Of a DNA stretch of 25,691 nt, positions 9,517 to 16,889 are shown piece by piece. This stretch comes from Melaminivora alkalimesophila (GTDB taxonomy: Bacteria > Pseudomonadota > Gammaproteobacteria > Burkholderiales > Burkholderiaceae_C): assembly GCF_000282995.1 (NCBI RefSeq), contig NZ_ALEE01000428.1, forward strand, positions 1 to 25,691, given 5' to 3'. The position numbers and the translations under genes were made by a program. Position 1 is the stretch's first letter. Every line of letters begins with the position of its first letter. Below the pieces are notes generated by a model. The model was given only the letters and a program-made list of their open reading frames with translations. It searched no databases and was not told where the DNA came from.

Positions 9517-10586
9517 CAGAACCAGCGGCTGGCCACCCAGTCGAAACGCACATCCAGCGGCAATTGGTGGATGTGGTAGGGCGCGGGCAACGGCTCCAGC
9601 GCCTGGAGTTTCACCACGATGGACGGCGTGCGCGGGGTCAGCGGCGACACGCGGTCGGCCGGCGGGCTTTGCGCCTCCATCATGAGCCCCACCACTTTCG
9701 CGCGCACCTTGCCCCCGTCCATGAAATGCAGCGTGGCCATGCGGCCGACTTGCGCGTAGCGCGCCTTGTCGGGCGGCAGGTAGGCATGCACCAGCGGTTC
9801 CCCGCGCCGCTGCAGTACGGCGACCTCCGTGCCCTGGGCTACCCAGTCCCCCGGGCGCACCAGGGCCTGCACCGCGGTGGCGGCAAAGGGCGCAAGGGCG
9901 GTGCCGGGCTGCGCGGGCGCAGCTTCATCTGCGGGGGGCTGTGGCGTTGCAGGCGCTGCCGGGGCCGGCATGGCAGCCGGCACACGCGCCATCAACATGC
10001 GCTGCTCGCGCACATCGGCGCGGGCACGGCTGAGGTCCGCCTCGGCCTGCAGGACCTGAAAGCGCAGGTTGTCCACTTCCTGGCGTGTGGCGGCCCCTTG
10101 CTCGCGCAAGCCCTGCATGGTGTGCAGCCTTTCCTGCTGGATCGCCAGCCGGCGGCTGGCCAGGCGCTCGGCCTCGGTCAGCAGCGCCAGCTTGGCGGCG
10201 TAGGCCTGCGCCTGGGCGGGTTCCGGCGCATGCGGCGTGGGGCTTGGCGTGGCGGCAGGCGGTGCGGAGGTGTCCGTCGGCGTGCGCTCCAGCGCCATCA
10301 CGGGCTGGCCGGGTTCCAGCGGTGCGCCGGGCGCCGCCACGAATGCCACGCGGCCGGCGGCCGGTGCGCGCAGGGTGGCCTGCTCCAGCACGACCTGGGC
10401 CGGCGTACTCTCCCACCAGTAGGCGATGCCGAAGCGGACCAGCAGGTAGGCGGGGGCCACCAGCACCATGGCGAGCAGCAAATACCAGCGCCAGCGCGGC
10501 ACGCGGCGCTTGGCGGCTGCATAGCGCACTTCCAGGCCGTTGGTTTCCTGCGCCGAGGTGGGCGGCGCGTCAAAATTGATCTTCAA
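9516..10586 (-). CDS. HlyD-type membrane-fusion protein of the exopolysaccharide block
   Basis: 356 residues. Probable inner-membrane-anchored periplasmic adaptor linking the glycosyltransferase to the TolC-type protein. The N-terminus is cytoplasmic, with one membrane helix at about 34-55 ('WYLLLAMVLVAPAYLLVRFGIAYWW'). A biotinyl-lipoyl-like half ('ATLRAPAAGRVAFVAAPGAPLEPGQPVMAL') comes next, then a Pro/Ala linker (about 104-127), a coiled coil (about 128-205), a second Pro/Ala linker (205-235), the second lipoyl half ('VRPGDWVAQGTEVAVLQ') and a beta-barrel region. The start is TTG, overlapping the upstream TGA as TTGA with AGGGAGG about 7 bases before it, so translation is coupled to the TolC-type gene. 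It resembles adaptors paired with beta-glucan synthases; no PilZ domain is visible. Confidence 0.85.
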   Translation of the reverse strand: MKINFDAPPTSAQETNGLEVRYAAAKRRVPRWRWYLLLAMVLVAPAYLLVRFGIAYWWESTPAQVVLEQATLRAPAAGRVAFVAAPGAPLEPGQPVMALERTPTDTSAPPAATPSPTPHAPEPAQAQAYAAKLALLTEAERLASRRLAIQQERLHTMQGLREQGAATRQEVDNLRFQVLQAEADLSRARADVREQRMLMARVPAAMPAPAAPATPQPPADEAAPAQPGTALAPFAATAVQALVRPGDWVAQGTEVAVLQRRGEPLVHAYLPPDKARYAQVGRMATLHFMDGGKVRAKVVGLMMEAQSPPADRVSPLTPRTPSIVVKLQALEPLPAPYHIHQLPLDVRFDWVASRWF

Positions 10587-12697
10587 GGCCGAGCCTCCCT
10601 ATAGTCTTCCCACGACTGCACCACGACGCCCCCAAAGCCGGGCAGGCCGGCCAATTGGTGTGCCAGCGCATCCCAGCGCTGCAGGGACCGGGCCTTGCCC
10701 AACGCGAAGCTGCTCTCTTGCGCCGGCAGCGCGGATTCGATGCTTTGCGCGACCGCGATACGCAACCCCGCTGGCGCCGCTGACAACAACGGCCGGGCGA
10801 GGGTGGCGGTGCGCTCGGGGTTGTTCACGTAGAGCATCGCCACCACTTCGCCGACCCCGGCTGCGTGTACGCGTGCGGCAAAACCGGGTTGCTGCAGTTC
10901 ACGGTAGTGTGTCGTCAGGGCCAGGGGCCAGGGAGCCGCGGCGCGCACCGCCTGCAGCGTGTCGATGAGGTGGCGGCTCCAGTCGCGCTGCTGGGCAGCG
11001 GGAAGCTGGCTGCGCTCCAGGTCCAGGTGCAGGGCGTCGGCGGGCAGGTCGCGCAAGGACTCCACCAGGGCCAGCAGTCGCGCGCGCTCGTGGGGCAACA
11101 CCCAGGTAGGCTCACCCAGCAGCAGTTCGAGCGTCAGCTGCCGTGCCTGCGCCTGGGCGCGCAGGGCCATCCACCGCGCCCGGCCGTCGGGCCGTGCCAG
11201 GGCCTGCAACTGCGCCGCCGTGAACGACAGCAGCAGGCGGCGGCTGCGAGGGGGCAGTTCGTCCAGTTGCGCGGGCTGGTCCAGCAGGGCTTGCCCCTGC
11301 CACACGTACCAGCCCAGGCCGGTCTCGCCGGGCACCGCCTTGGCGGAGGCCGGTGCCGTGCCCCCGGCCAGCGCGGCGACCGTCGCGGCCCAGGGATCGG
11401 GTGCCGCGGGGGCGTCGTGCCAGGCCAGCGTGCATCCATCGCCCAGGGCCAGTACGTCCAGGGCGGCCAGGTCGCGCCGCTCGGCACCGTCCACCACCTG
11501 CACGGCGGCTTGGTACAGCGCATAGCGCGTGGTGAGCAGCTTGGAATAGCCGTCACCGTCGAAGGCGTTCAGGCGCAACTGCGCGATCCGAAGCGCCTCG
11601 GCCGCGGCCTGCTGGCGGTGCTGGTGGCCCGCCATTTCCTTGTCGCGCAGCCGATAGGCGGCCAGGGCCTGCTGGGCCGCGGCCTCCAGTTCGCTGCGGC
11701 GCAAGGCCAGCAGCGCCTGAGCGCGGTCGATCTCGCCCTGCGCCTGGGCCAGGGCCGCGTCGCGCTGGCTGCGCCACTGCAGCGGCAGAGAAAAATCAAC
11801 GCCCACGCGCGTGCTGTGGCCCGTGGGGCCGCCGATGTCACGGCTGAACGACTGCGCCAGCGAGACACTGGCTTGCACCCCTTCCAGGCGCGCATGCTGC
11901 TGGCGCTGCAGGGCTGCGTCCACCTCCTGTTGTGCCAGCGTGACTGCGGGGGATCGGTCCAGCGCCGCTGCGCCGGGGGCCAGGCAGGTCTGGGGCCAGG
12001 CAGGTTCCTGCGTCTGCACCGCTGCGGCGGGCTGTCCCGTCAGGCGCTCGATCTCGGCGCGGGCCAGATCCCGCGCGGCACTCTGGCTGTCATGCGTCGC
12101 CTGCACGATGTTGAACAGGCCGCCGAGGTCCAGCCGGTCGGCCTCCAGCAGCACGCCAGCGGCGTGTCGGCTCGCCAATTGCTCCTGCGCCTCGGCGCGC
12201 ACCCGCAGGAAGGCGTCCGCCAGGCGGATGCGCTCCACACTGCGCAGGTGGCGCACATACGCGCGGCGCACGGCAAGCACGGCCTCGTTTTCCATCTGCA
12301 GGCGGCGCAGTCGGCTTTGCTCCACGGCATGCTGGGCATCGTCCACCGTGCGTTGCTGCGCCGCGCGCGTGCCCAGCAGGGGCCAGCGCACCCCCAGGTG
12401 CATCTGGGTGCGTTGATAGTCGCGGCTGAGGGTATCGGTCACCGCCTCGCGCGCGTTGTCCACGCCCGCGCCGCCAAACAGCTGGGCACCACTGCCCGCC
12501 TGCAGGGCGGCGCTGCGCTGCTCGGCCACGGTAACGTCCGCCTGCGCCAGCCGGGCCGATGGGGCGAAGGCGCGGGCGCGGTCCTCCAGCTGCGTGAGGG
12601 AGACCGGCGGGCTGGCGTGGGCCGCGGCGCCCTGCGGGCCCGCGCAGATGCAGGCCAGCAGAGCGATCAGGGTGTGACGGGGGCTGCGCTGGAACAT
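10583..12697 (-). CDS. TolC-family outer-membrane protein fused to a barrel-like domain
   Basis: 704 residues from ATG 12697, well above the 430-500 usual for TolC proteins. Residues 1-26 are a signal peptide ending in an Ala-rich AAAHA. Residues 30-440 show the duplicated helical TolC pattern ('LTQLEDRARAFAPSARLAQADVTVAEQRSAAL', 'LGVRWPLLGTRAAQQRTVDDAQ', 'VGVDFSLPLQWRSQRDAALAQAQGEIDRA'). After a linker, residues 460-704 have alternating strands and helices ('RLLLSF', 'LTLELLLGE', 'LHLDLERSQL' with Asp559 and Glu561, 'PLALTTHY', 'EVVAMLYVNN', 'LRIAVAQSIES', 'GGVVVQSWEDY'), like a (beta/alpha)8 glycoside-hydrolase fold. Likely role: outer-membrane exit with attached polysaccharide-processing domain. 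An in-frame TTG at 12715 lies in the IS; ATG is preferred because it restores the original junction. Confidence 0.82.
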   Translation of the reverse strand: MFQRSPRHTLIALLACICAGPQGAAAHASPPVSLTQLEDRARAFAPSARLAQADVTVAEQRSAALQAGSGAQLFGGAGVDNAREAVTDTLSRDYQRTQMHLGVRWPLLGTRAAQQRTVDDAQHAVEQSRLRRLQMENEAVLAVRRAYVRHLRSVERIRLADAFLRVRAEAQEQLASRHAAGVLLEADRLDLGGLFNIVQATHDSQSAARDLARAEIERLTGQPAAAVQTQEPAWPQTCLAPGAAALDRSPAVTLAQQEVDAALQRQQHARLEGVQASVSLAQSFSRDIGGPTGHSTRVGVDFSLPLQWRSQRDAALAQAQGEIDRAQALLALRRSELEAAAQQALAAYRLRDKEMAGHQHRQQAAAEALRIAQLRLNAFDGDGYSKLLTTRYALYQAAVQVVDGAERRDLAALDVLALGDGCTLAWHDAPAAPDPWAATVAALAGGTAPASAKAVPGETGLGWYVWQGQALLDQPAQLDELPPRSRRLLLSFTAAQLQALARPDGRARWMALRAQAQARQLTLELLLGEPTWVLPHERARLLALVESLRDLPADALHLDLERSQLPAAQQRDWSRHLIDTLQAVRAAAPWPLALTTHYRELQQPGFAARVHAAGVGEVVAMLYVNNPERTATLARPLLSAAPAGLRIAVAQSIESALPAQESSFALGKARSLQRWDALAHQLAGLPGFGGVVVQSWEDYREARP

Positions 12698-12698
12698 G

Positions 12699-12702
12699 TC
12701 AG
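12699..12702. repeat. left target-site duplication of the IS5 element (TCAG)
   Basis: TCAG next to the left IS end, matched by TCAG at 13931-13934. A 4-bp duplication is usual for this IS group. It shows the element arrived as a unit and that flanking sequence has not rearranged. Confidence 0.85.
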
Positions 12703-13930
12703 GAAAGGTCTGCAAAACCTCCTCTCAGCCCCTCATGATGAGACAATAGCGACATGAAGCAGATGAGTCTGGAGGCGCCGATGTATACGGGCTTTGAGCT
12801 GCGCGCCAAGCGCACCCGCAAGCGTGCGTTTTTGGAGCAGATGGACCGTGTGGTGCCGTGGGCAGAGTTGGTCGCACTCATCGAGCCGTATGCGCCGAAG
12901 GCGGGTCCCAAGGGTGGGCGGCCACCCTTTGCGGTAGAGAAGCTGCTGAGGATTCATTTTTTGCAGCAGTGGTTTGGTCTGTCGGACCCGGCGGTGGAGG
13001 AAGCCTTGTACGACACGCCGCTGCTGGCGAGCTTTGTTGGTCTGGACCTGGGGGTGGATGTCGTGCCGGATGAGAGCACCATCCTGCGCTTTAGCGAAAG
13101 CTTCGCTTTTCGCCACCTGCTGGAGCAACACGGCCTGAGCCAGCGTATCCTCGAGACGGTCAATCGCATCCTGACCGAGCGTGGCCTCATGCTCAAGAGC
13201 GGCACCATCGTGGATGCCACGCTCATTGCTGCTCCCAGCTCGACCAAGAACGCCCGCCGTGAGCGCGACCCTGAGATGCACCAGACGAAGAAGGGCAACC
13301 AGTGGTACTTCGGCATGAAAGCGCACGTTGGGGTCGACGCCGAGACAGGGCTGGTACACACGGTGGTGGCCACCGCTGCCAACGTCTCGGATGTGACGCA
13401 GGCGCATCGGCTCTTGCACGGGCAAGAGACCGACGTCTTTGCCGATGCGGGCTATCAGGGAGTGGACAAGCGAGCGGAAAACCAGGGCAAGCAAGTCGCT
13501 TGGCACGTGGCCATGCGGCCGGGCAAGCGCCGGGCATTGGACAAGCGCACTTTTCTTGGCCAGGTGATGGATGCCTTGGAACGCACCAAGGCGCGCATTC
13601 GTGCCAAGGGTGAGCATCCGTTTCGGGTACTCAAATGCCAGTTTGGCTACCGCAAGACGCCCTATCGAGGCTTGGCCAAGAACGGCGCGCAGCTCAACGT
13701 CCTGTTTGCGCTGGTCAATCTGTGGCTGGCGCGCAAAGCCTTGCTGGCTGCGACGGGATAAGTGCGCCCGCAGTGGGCTCACTGGGGCCGGATGAGGCTG
13801 CAGAGGGCCCACGAAGGGGCTTGCTGGAGCCCAAGAACCGTTCAGCATCTGTTTCGATCCCATCCTACGAAACGATATTGACCCTGAACTCGTCGCCACG
13901 AACGAGTGGGCGGGGTAGTGCAGAGGTTCC
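12703..13930 (+). mobile_element. IS5-family insertion sequence, complete (1228 bp)
   Basis: The ends are imperfect 17-bp inverted repeats: GAAAGGTCTGCAAAACC at 12703-12719 and, reversed, GGAACCTCTGCACTACC at 13930-13914 (12 of 17 match). TCAG flanks both sides. One transposase gene fills most of it; 169 bases between the transposase stop and the right end are non-coding and hold a 6-bp-stem hairpin (ACTCGT/ACGAGT, 13888-13907). The element sits between the glycosyltransferase and TolC-type genes, in the orientation opposite to them. Ends were found by eye; a shift of a base is possible. Confidence 0.88.
12754..13761 (+). CDS. IS5-family DDE transposase
   Basis: 335 residues, apparently intact. 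It carries out cut-and-paste movement of the surrounding IS. The N-terminal region has 'RIHFLQQWFGLSDPAVEEALYD', typical of the IS5 subgroup. The catalytic triad is visible: Asp154 ('TIVDATLIAAPSS'), Asp231 ('FADAGYQG') and Glu287 ('RAKGEHPFRVLKCQFGYRKTPYRGL'). 'DPEMHQTKKGNQWYFGMKAHVGVDAETGLVHT' is the family signature. Residues 114-119 (SESFAF) look like an in-frame insertion compared with the IS5 transposases I remember, which read 'DESTILRFRHLLE'. The start could also be the ATG nine bases downstream. Confidence 0.95.
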   Translation: MKQMSLEAPMYTGFELRAKRTRKRAFLEQMDRVVPWAELVALIEPYAPKAGPKGGRPPFAVEKLLRIHFLQQWFGLSDPAVEEALYDTPLLASFVGLDLGVDVVPDESTILRFSESFAFRHLLEQHGLSQRILETVNRILTERGLMLKSGTIVDATLIAAPSSTKNARRERDPEMHQTKKGNQWYFGMKAHVGVDAETGLVHTVVATAANVSDVTQAHRLLHGQETDVFADAGYQGVDKRAENQGKQVAWHVAMRPGKRRALDKRTFLGQVMDALERTKARIRAKGEHPFRVLKCQFGYRKTPYRGLAKNGAQLNVLFALVNLWLARKALLAATG

Positions 13931-13934
13931 TCAG
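13931..13934. repeat. right target-site duplication of the IS5 element (TCAG)
   Basis: Matches TCAG at 12699-12702. Its first three bases are, on the minus strand, the TGA stop of the glycosyltransferase, so the insertion copied the stop codon without changing the protein. Confidence 0.85.
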
Positions 13935-15256
13935 AACTTGGTCTTGCGCAGCACCCACCAGGGCGCCATGGACGAGTCCAGGTGGGACTTCATGAACATC
14001 TCGGCCATGATGGAGAACGAGCAGTGGATGCGGTTGACGAAGGCAAAGAGGGGAAACAGCGGCAGGAAGCCCAGGTACCACACGTCGTCCCGCGGCCGCT
14101 CGGATACGGCCACGACGTACAGCAGGAAGTAAAACAGCAGCGCGGCCAGGTAGGCGAGGTAGATGAAGGCCAGCACGCCCATCACCACCCCCAAGGGCAT
14201 GGTGAAGAGCATGGTGCCGGTGTACGCCACGATCAGGAACGGCAGCACGAGCTGCATCAGCAGGCCGTTCACGATGACGAACAGGAAGTTGCGCCAGCCC
14301 AGCAGGCGCGGGCGCAGGTTGAAGCGGAACTTGCGGATGAAGATGTAGAACATGTCTCCATCCCAGCGCAGGCGCTGGCGAAAGAAGACACGCCAGGTGT
14401 CCGGGGCGTCCGTGTGCCCGACGGCGTGCGGGTCGAACACGATGCGCAGGTCCGGGTGCCGGCCGAAGTACTGCTTGATGCGCATCGTCATGTCCAGGTC
14501 TTCGGCGGTGCCGGCGTCCCACCCGCCCAGGTTGCGCAGGAACCGGGTGCGGAAGACGCCGAACGCGCCGGAGATGTTGTTGACGATGTTGAACTCCGAC
14601 AGTCCGGTCTTGCCCGCGCCGATGGAGAGCATGTATTCCAGTGCCTGCAGCCGCGTGACCAGCGAGCGCTTGGCGTTGCGCACGCGCAGGTTACCCGCCA
14701 CGGCCACGACGCCCGGGTCATCGAAGTGGCGCGTGGCGTTGCGCACCATGTCGTTATCGAAAGAGGTGTCGCCGTCCAGTGCCATCACCACCTCGCCCGT
14801 GGCAATGTACAGGCCCGCATTCAGCGACGACACGCGTCCCCCGCGCTGCCACTTGGGCAGCACCACCAGGCTGCGGCGCTGGGTGCCTGCCAGCAGCGAC
14901 TGCGCGCGCCGCGCGGCGCGCAGCGTGGGGCCGTTTTGCAGCGCCCCGTCGATCACGGCGATGATCTCGATGAAGCCGGGGTACAGCTGTTGCGCCAGCG
15001 ACCCGATGGTCTTGCCCACGTCCTCCCCCTCGGAATAGCAGGTGATGACGCACGACACGCGCGGATAGGCTTCGCGCTGGCGCAGCGGGCGGTGCTCACG
15101 CAATCCGTACTTCACCATGCCTGCGGTGACCAGCAGGAAGAAGGGCGCCTCCAAGAACACGACGAACGGAAAGAACTTGAGCGCCAGCTCCACCCAGTTC
15201 TGCTGGCTGGAGCTGGCGAACAGCGTCCCGAAGGCAAAGACGGCGGTGTCCCACAT
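13931..15256 (-). CDS. Processive family-2 glycosyltransferase (polysaccharide synthase)
   Basis: 441 residues. Predicted to polymerise a sugar from a UDP-sugar on the cytoplasmic face and pass the chain through its own membrane channel, like PgaC, HasA or BcsA. One or two N-terminal membrane segments (about 25-48) precede the GT-A domain. Catalytic motifs: Asp103 ('VIDGA'), Asp161/Asp163 ('ALDGDTSF'), Glu252-Asp253 ('TAEDLDMTMRI') and 'QRLRW' at 294-298, the signature of processive enzymes. About four membrane helices follow from 318 to 420. There is no PilZ domain. The start is 6 bases after the stop of the upstream gene. Before the IS arrived its stop was one base from the TolC-type start. 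The sugar cannot be predicted from sequence alone. Confidence 0.9.
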   Translation of the reverse strand: MWDTAVFAFGTLFASSSQQNWVELALKFFPFVVFLEAPFFLLVTAGMVKYGLREHRPLRQREAYPRVSCVITCYSEGEDVGKTIGSLAQQLYPGFIEIIAVIDGALQNGPTLRAARRAQSLLAGTQRRSLVVLPKWQRGGRVSSLNAGLYIATGEVVMALDGDTSFDNDMVRNATRHFDDPGVVAVAGNLRVRNAKRSLVTRLQALEYMLSIGAGKTGLSEFNIVNNISGAFGVFRTRFLRNLGGWDAGTAEDLDMTMRIKQYFGRHPDLRIVFDPHAVGHTDAPDTWRVFFRQRLRWDGDMFYIFIRKFRFNLRPRLLGWRNFLFVIVNGLLMQLVLPFLIVAYTGTMLFTMPLGVVMGVLAFIYLAYLAALLFYFLLYVVAVSERPRDDVWYLGFLPLFPLFAFVNRIHCSFSIMAEMFMKSHLDSSMAPWWVLRKTKF

Positions 15257-15262
15257 GCGGCG

Positions 15263-16657
15263 TCAGGCCTGGTCGAGCAGCCGTTCCATCAGCGCCGCTG
15301 CGCTGTCTCCGGCACGCAGGTCCTGCGGCATCTGAAGATGGCGGATGCGCGCCTGCAGCGCCGATGGGGCAGCCGCCACCGTCTGGTCGGACAGCGCGCG
15401 CTGCAGTCGCGCGGACAGGCCTGCGGGGTCGGAGAACGGCAGGAACAGCCAGAGCTTGTCCTCCTGCGTGCGGGTGGTGATGTCTGACGTGCGCAGCAAT
15501 TCGTGCAGGCGGCGCGCGAACTCGTCCAGCAGCAGGAAGACGCGCGCGGCCCCCAGCTCCTCGATGAGTTCCGTGGCGTTGGTGAACTCGATCAGCATGA
15601 GCCCGAACCGCATCTCCGGATGGCGCGTGGTCACGGCCAGTGCCCAGTCGAGCATGCGCCGGAAATGGGGCGCCTCAACGTAGTTGGCGGTGTCGAGCGC
15701 CGCAAACGACTCCTGGATCTGCCCTGCGCGCAGCGCGGTGCGGCCGTGTGCGCTCAGGCGCAGGCTGGCGACTTCGCGTACATCCAGGGCACTGGGCGCG
15801 CAGCTGGTGCGGCAGGCCAGGCAGCGTGCCTGCGTCGTGGTCTCCACGAACACGTGATGGCAGCTCCCGCAGGCGTATTGCGTCAGCGGGCGGTCATAGT
15901 CCACACCGATGTGGCGCAGCGCCGCGCTGCACTGGGGGCAGGAGAGACCGCCGTCGTGGTGGAAGTCGCTCTCGGGCGCCACATGCCCGCAGGAGAAGCA
16001 GTGCAGCGAGGCTTCCTTGCGGATCTGCAGGCTGGAGCAGTGCGGGCAGACGTCGATGTAGTGGATGTGAGCGCTGCCGCAGGTGCGGCAGTGGCGCGTG
16101 CGGTCCACGAGTTGGGCGGGTTCCAAGAGCTTGCGGCGCACCAGGGTCGCGAGGCAGGCACCGGGATCCTCGCCCCGCTGCGCCAGGGCGTCCACCACGG
16201 GATAGTGGTAGAGCATGGGGTGCGTGAGCGTGCACTGCGGCGCCAGCTCCATCGCGTCGCGCACGTACAGGAAGTACAGCACGCGCTCTTCCAGGCGCAT
16301 GTCCGTCAGGGCCAGGCGCAGGCTGCGGCGTACGGCCAGGCTGCGCTCCGCGCGGGCCACCGCGTCGGCATAGGGTGCGGCGGTGTCGGCCAGCACGGAG
16401 GCTTTGCCCTCGCCGGGGGCCACCACGGCCAGGCGGTCCCACCAGGGGCTGCGGCGCAACTGGAGAATCAGATCGTCCGCGGCGGGAGCATCCCACCCCT
16501 CCAGGTAAAAACCGAGGGGCTGCACGGACGACTGCGTGAAGGCGTCCCAGGAATCGAAGACCTGGGCCTGGGGCTGTGCCGGAACCGGTTGTCCCGAGGG
16601 CCGCAGCACGACCATGGATTCGGCGGGGGGCGTGGCGGAAGAGGGCGATACAGTCAT
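15263..16657 (-). CDS. Receiver-like / TackOD1-like zinc domain / degenerate GGDEF protein
   Basis: 464 residues, no membrane segment or signal peptide, so cytoplasmic. Residues about 30-110 resemble a receiver domain without a clear phospho-acceptor ('PLGFYLEGWDAPAADDLILQLRRSPWWDRLAVVA'). Residues about 115-290 resemble the TackOD1 domain, with six CxxC pairs (190/193, 204/207, 220/223, 240/243, 263/266, 279/282) and 'LRHIGVDYDRPLTQYACGSC'. Residues about 325-445 follow the GGDEF fold ('RFGLMLIEFTNATELIEELGAARVFLLLDEFARRLHELLRTSDITTRTQEDKLWLFLPF'), but the GGDEF signature is replaced by TQEDK (398-402 approx.), so cyclase activity is not expected. First gene of the synthase operon; the likely role is regulatory, perhaps a c-di-GMP or metal-responsive partner of the synthase. 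TackOD1 assignment is from memory. Confidence 0.75.
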   Translation of the reverse strand: MTVSPSSATPPAESMVVLRPSGQPVPAQPQAQVFDSWDAFTQSSVQPLGFYLEGWDAPAADDLILQLRRSPWWDRLAVVAPGEGKASVLADTAAPYADAVARAERSLAVRRSLRLALTDMRLEERVLYFLYVRDAMELAPQCTLTHPMLYHYPVVDALAQRGEDPGACLATLVRRKLLEPAQLVDRTRHCRTCGSAHIHYIDVCPHCSSLQIRKEASLHCFSCGHVAPESDFHHDGGLSCPQCSAALRHIGVDYDRPLTQYACGSCHHVFVETTTQARCLACRTSCAPSALDVREVASLRLSAHGRTALRAGQIQESFAALDTANYVEAPHFRRMLDWALAVTTRHPEMRFGLMLIEFTNATELIEELGAARVFLLLDEFARRLHELLRTSDITTRTQEDKLWLFLPFSDPAGLSARLQRALSDQTVAAAPSALQARIRHLQMPQDLRAGDSAAALMERLLDQA

Positions 16658-16889
16658 TTGGAACGGAACGCACCGCGCGCTGTCGGCACAGGCGGTTGAT
16701 CAGCAAAAAGAGGGTGGATAGCGGCCAATAACCCACGCCCATCCGCGCGCGCCTGCCCTGCGGGAAGAGCGCCGGCGGCCGTAGGGCGCAAGCCAAGGTT
16801 ACCCGATTACAACGCGCCCCGGCCTCACGCGGTTGAATGAAGCCCGGCGGTACAGTCATGGCTTTGCGTATTTTCGAGGGCGAGAGGAC
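16658..16889. promoter_or_regulatory. divergent intergenic region between the synthase operon and galE
   Basis: 232 bases separate the two divergent starts, so promoters for both the minus-strand operon and galE should lie here. It is less GC-rich near both ends. I could not find a convincing -35/-10 pair for either direction; TTGAAT at 16833 has no matching -10 at the right distance. A purine-rich GAGAGGA lies just before the galE ATG. No clear ribosome site precedes the minus-strand gene. Confidence 0.5.

Noticed and set aside
10583..12697. Reading the TolC-type protein as two genes fused by sequencing error
   Set aside because: The frame is continuous with even composition, and the linker is a natural Ala/Pro-rich stretch; no internal start with a ribosome site was seen. 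It remains worth checking in relatives.
12698..13930. Possibility that the IS disrupted a gene
   Set aside because: Removing the IS and one TCAG leaves two complete genes with a one-base gap; no split reading frame is left.
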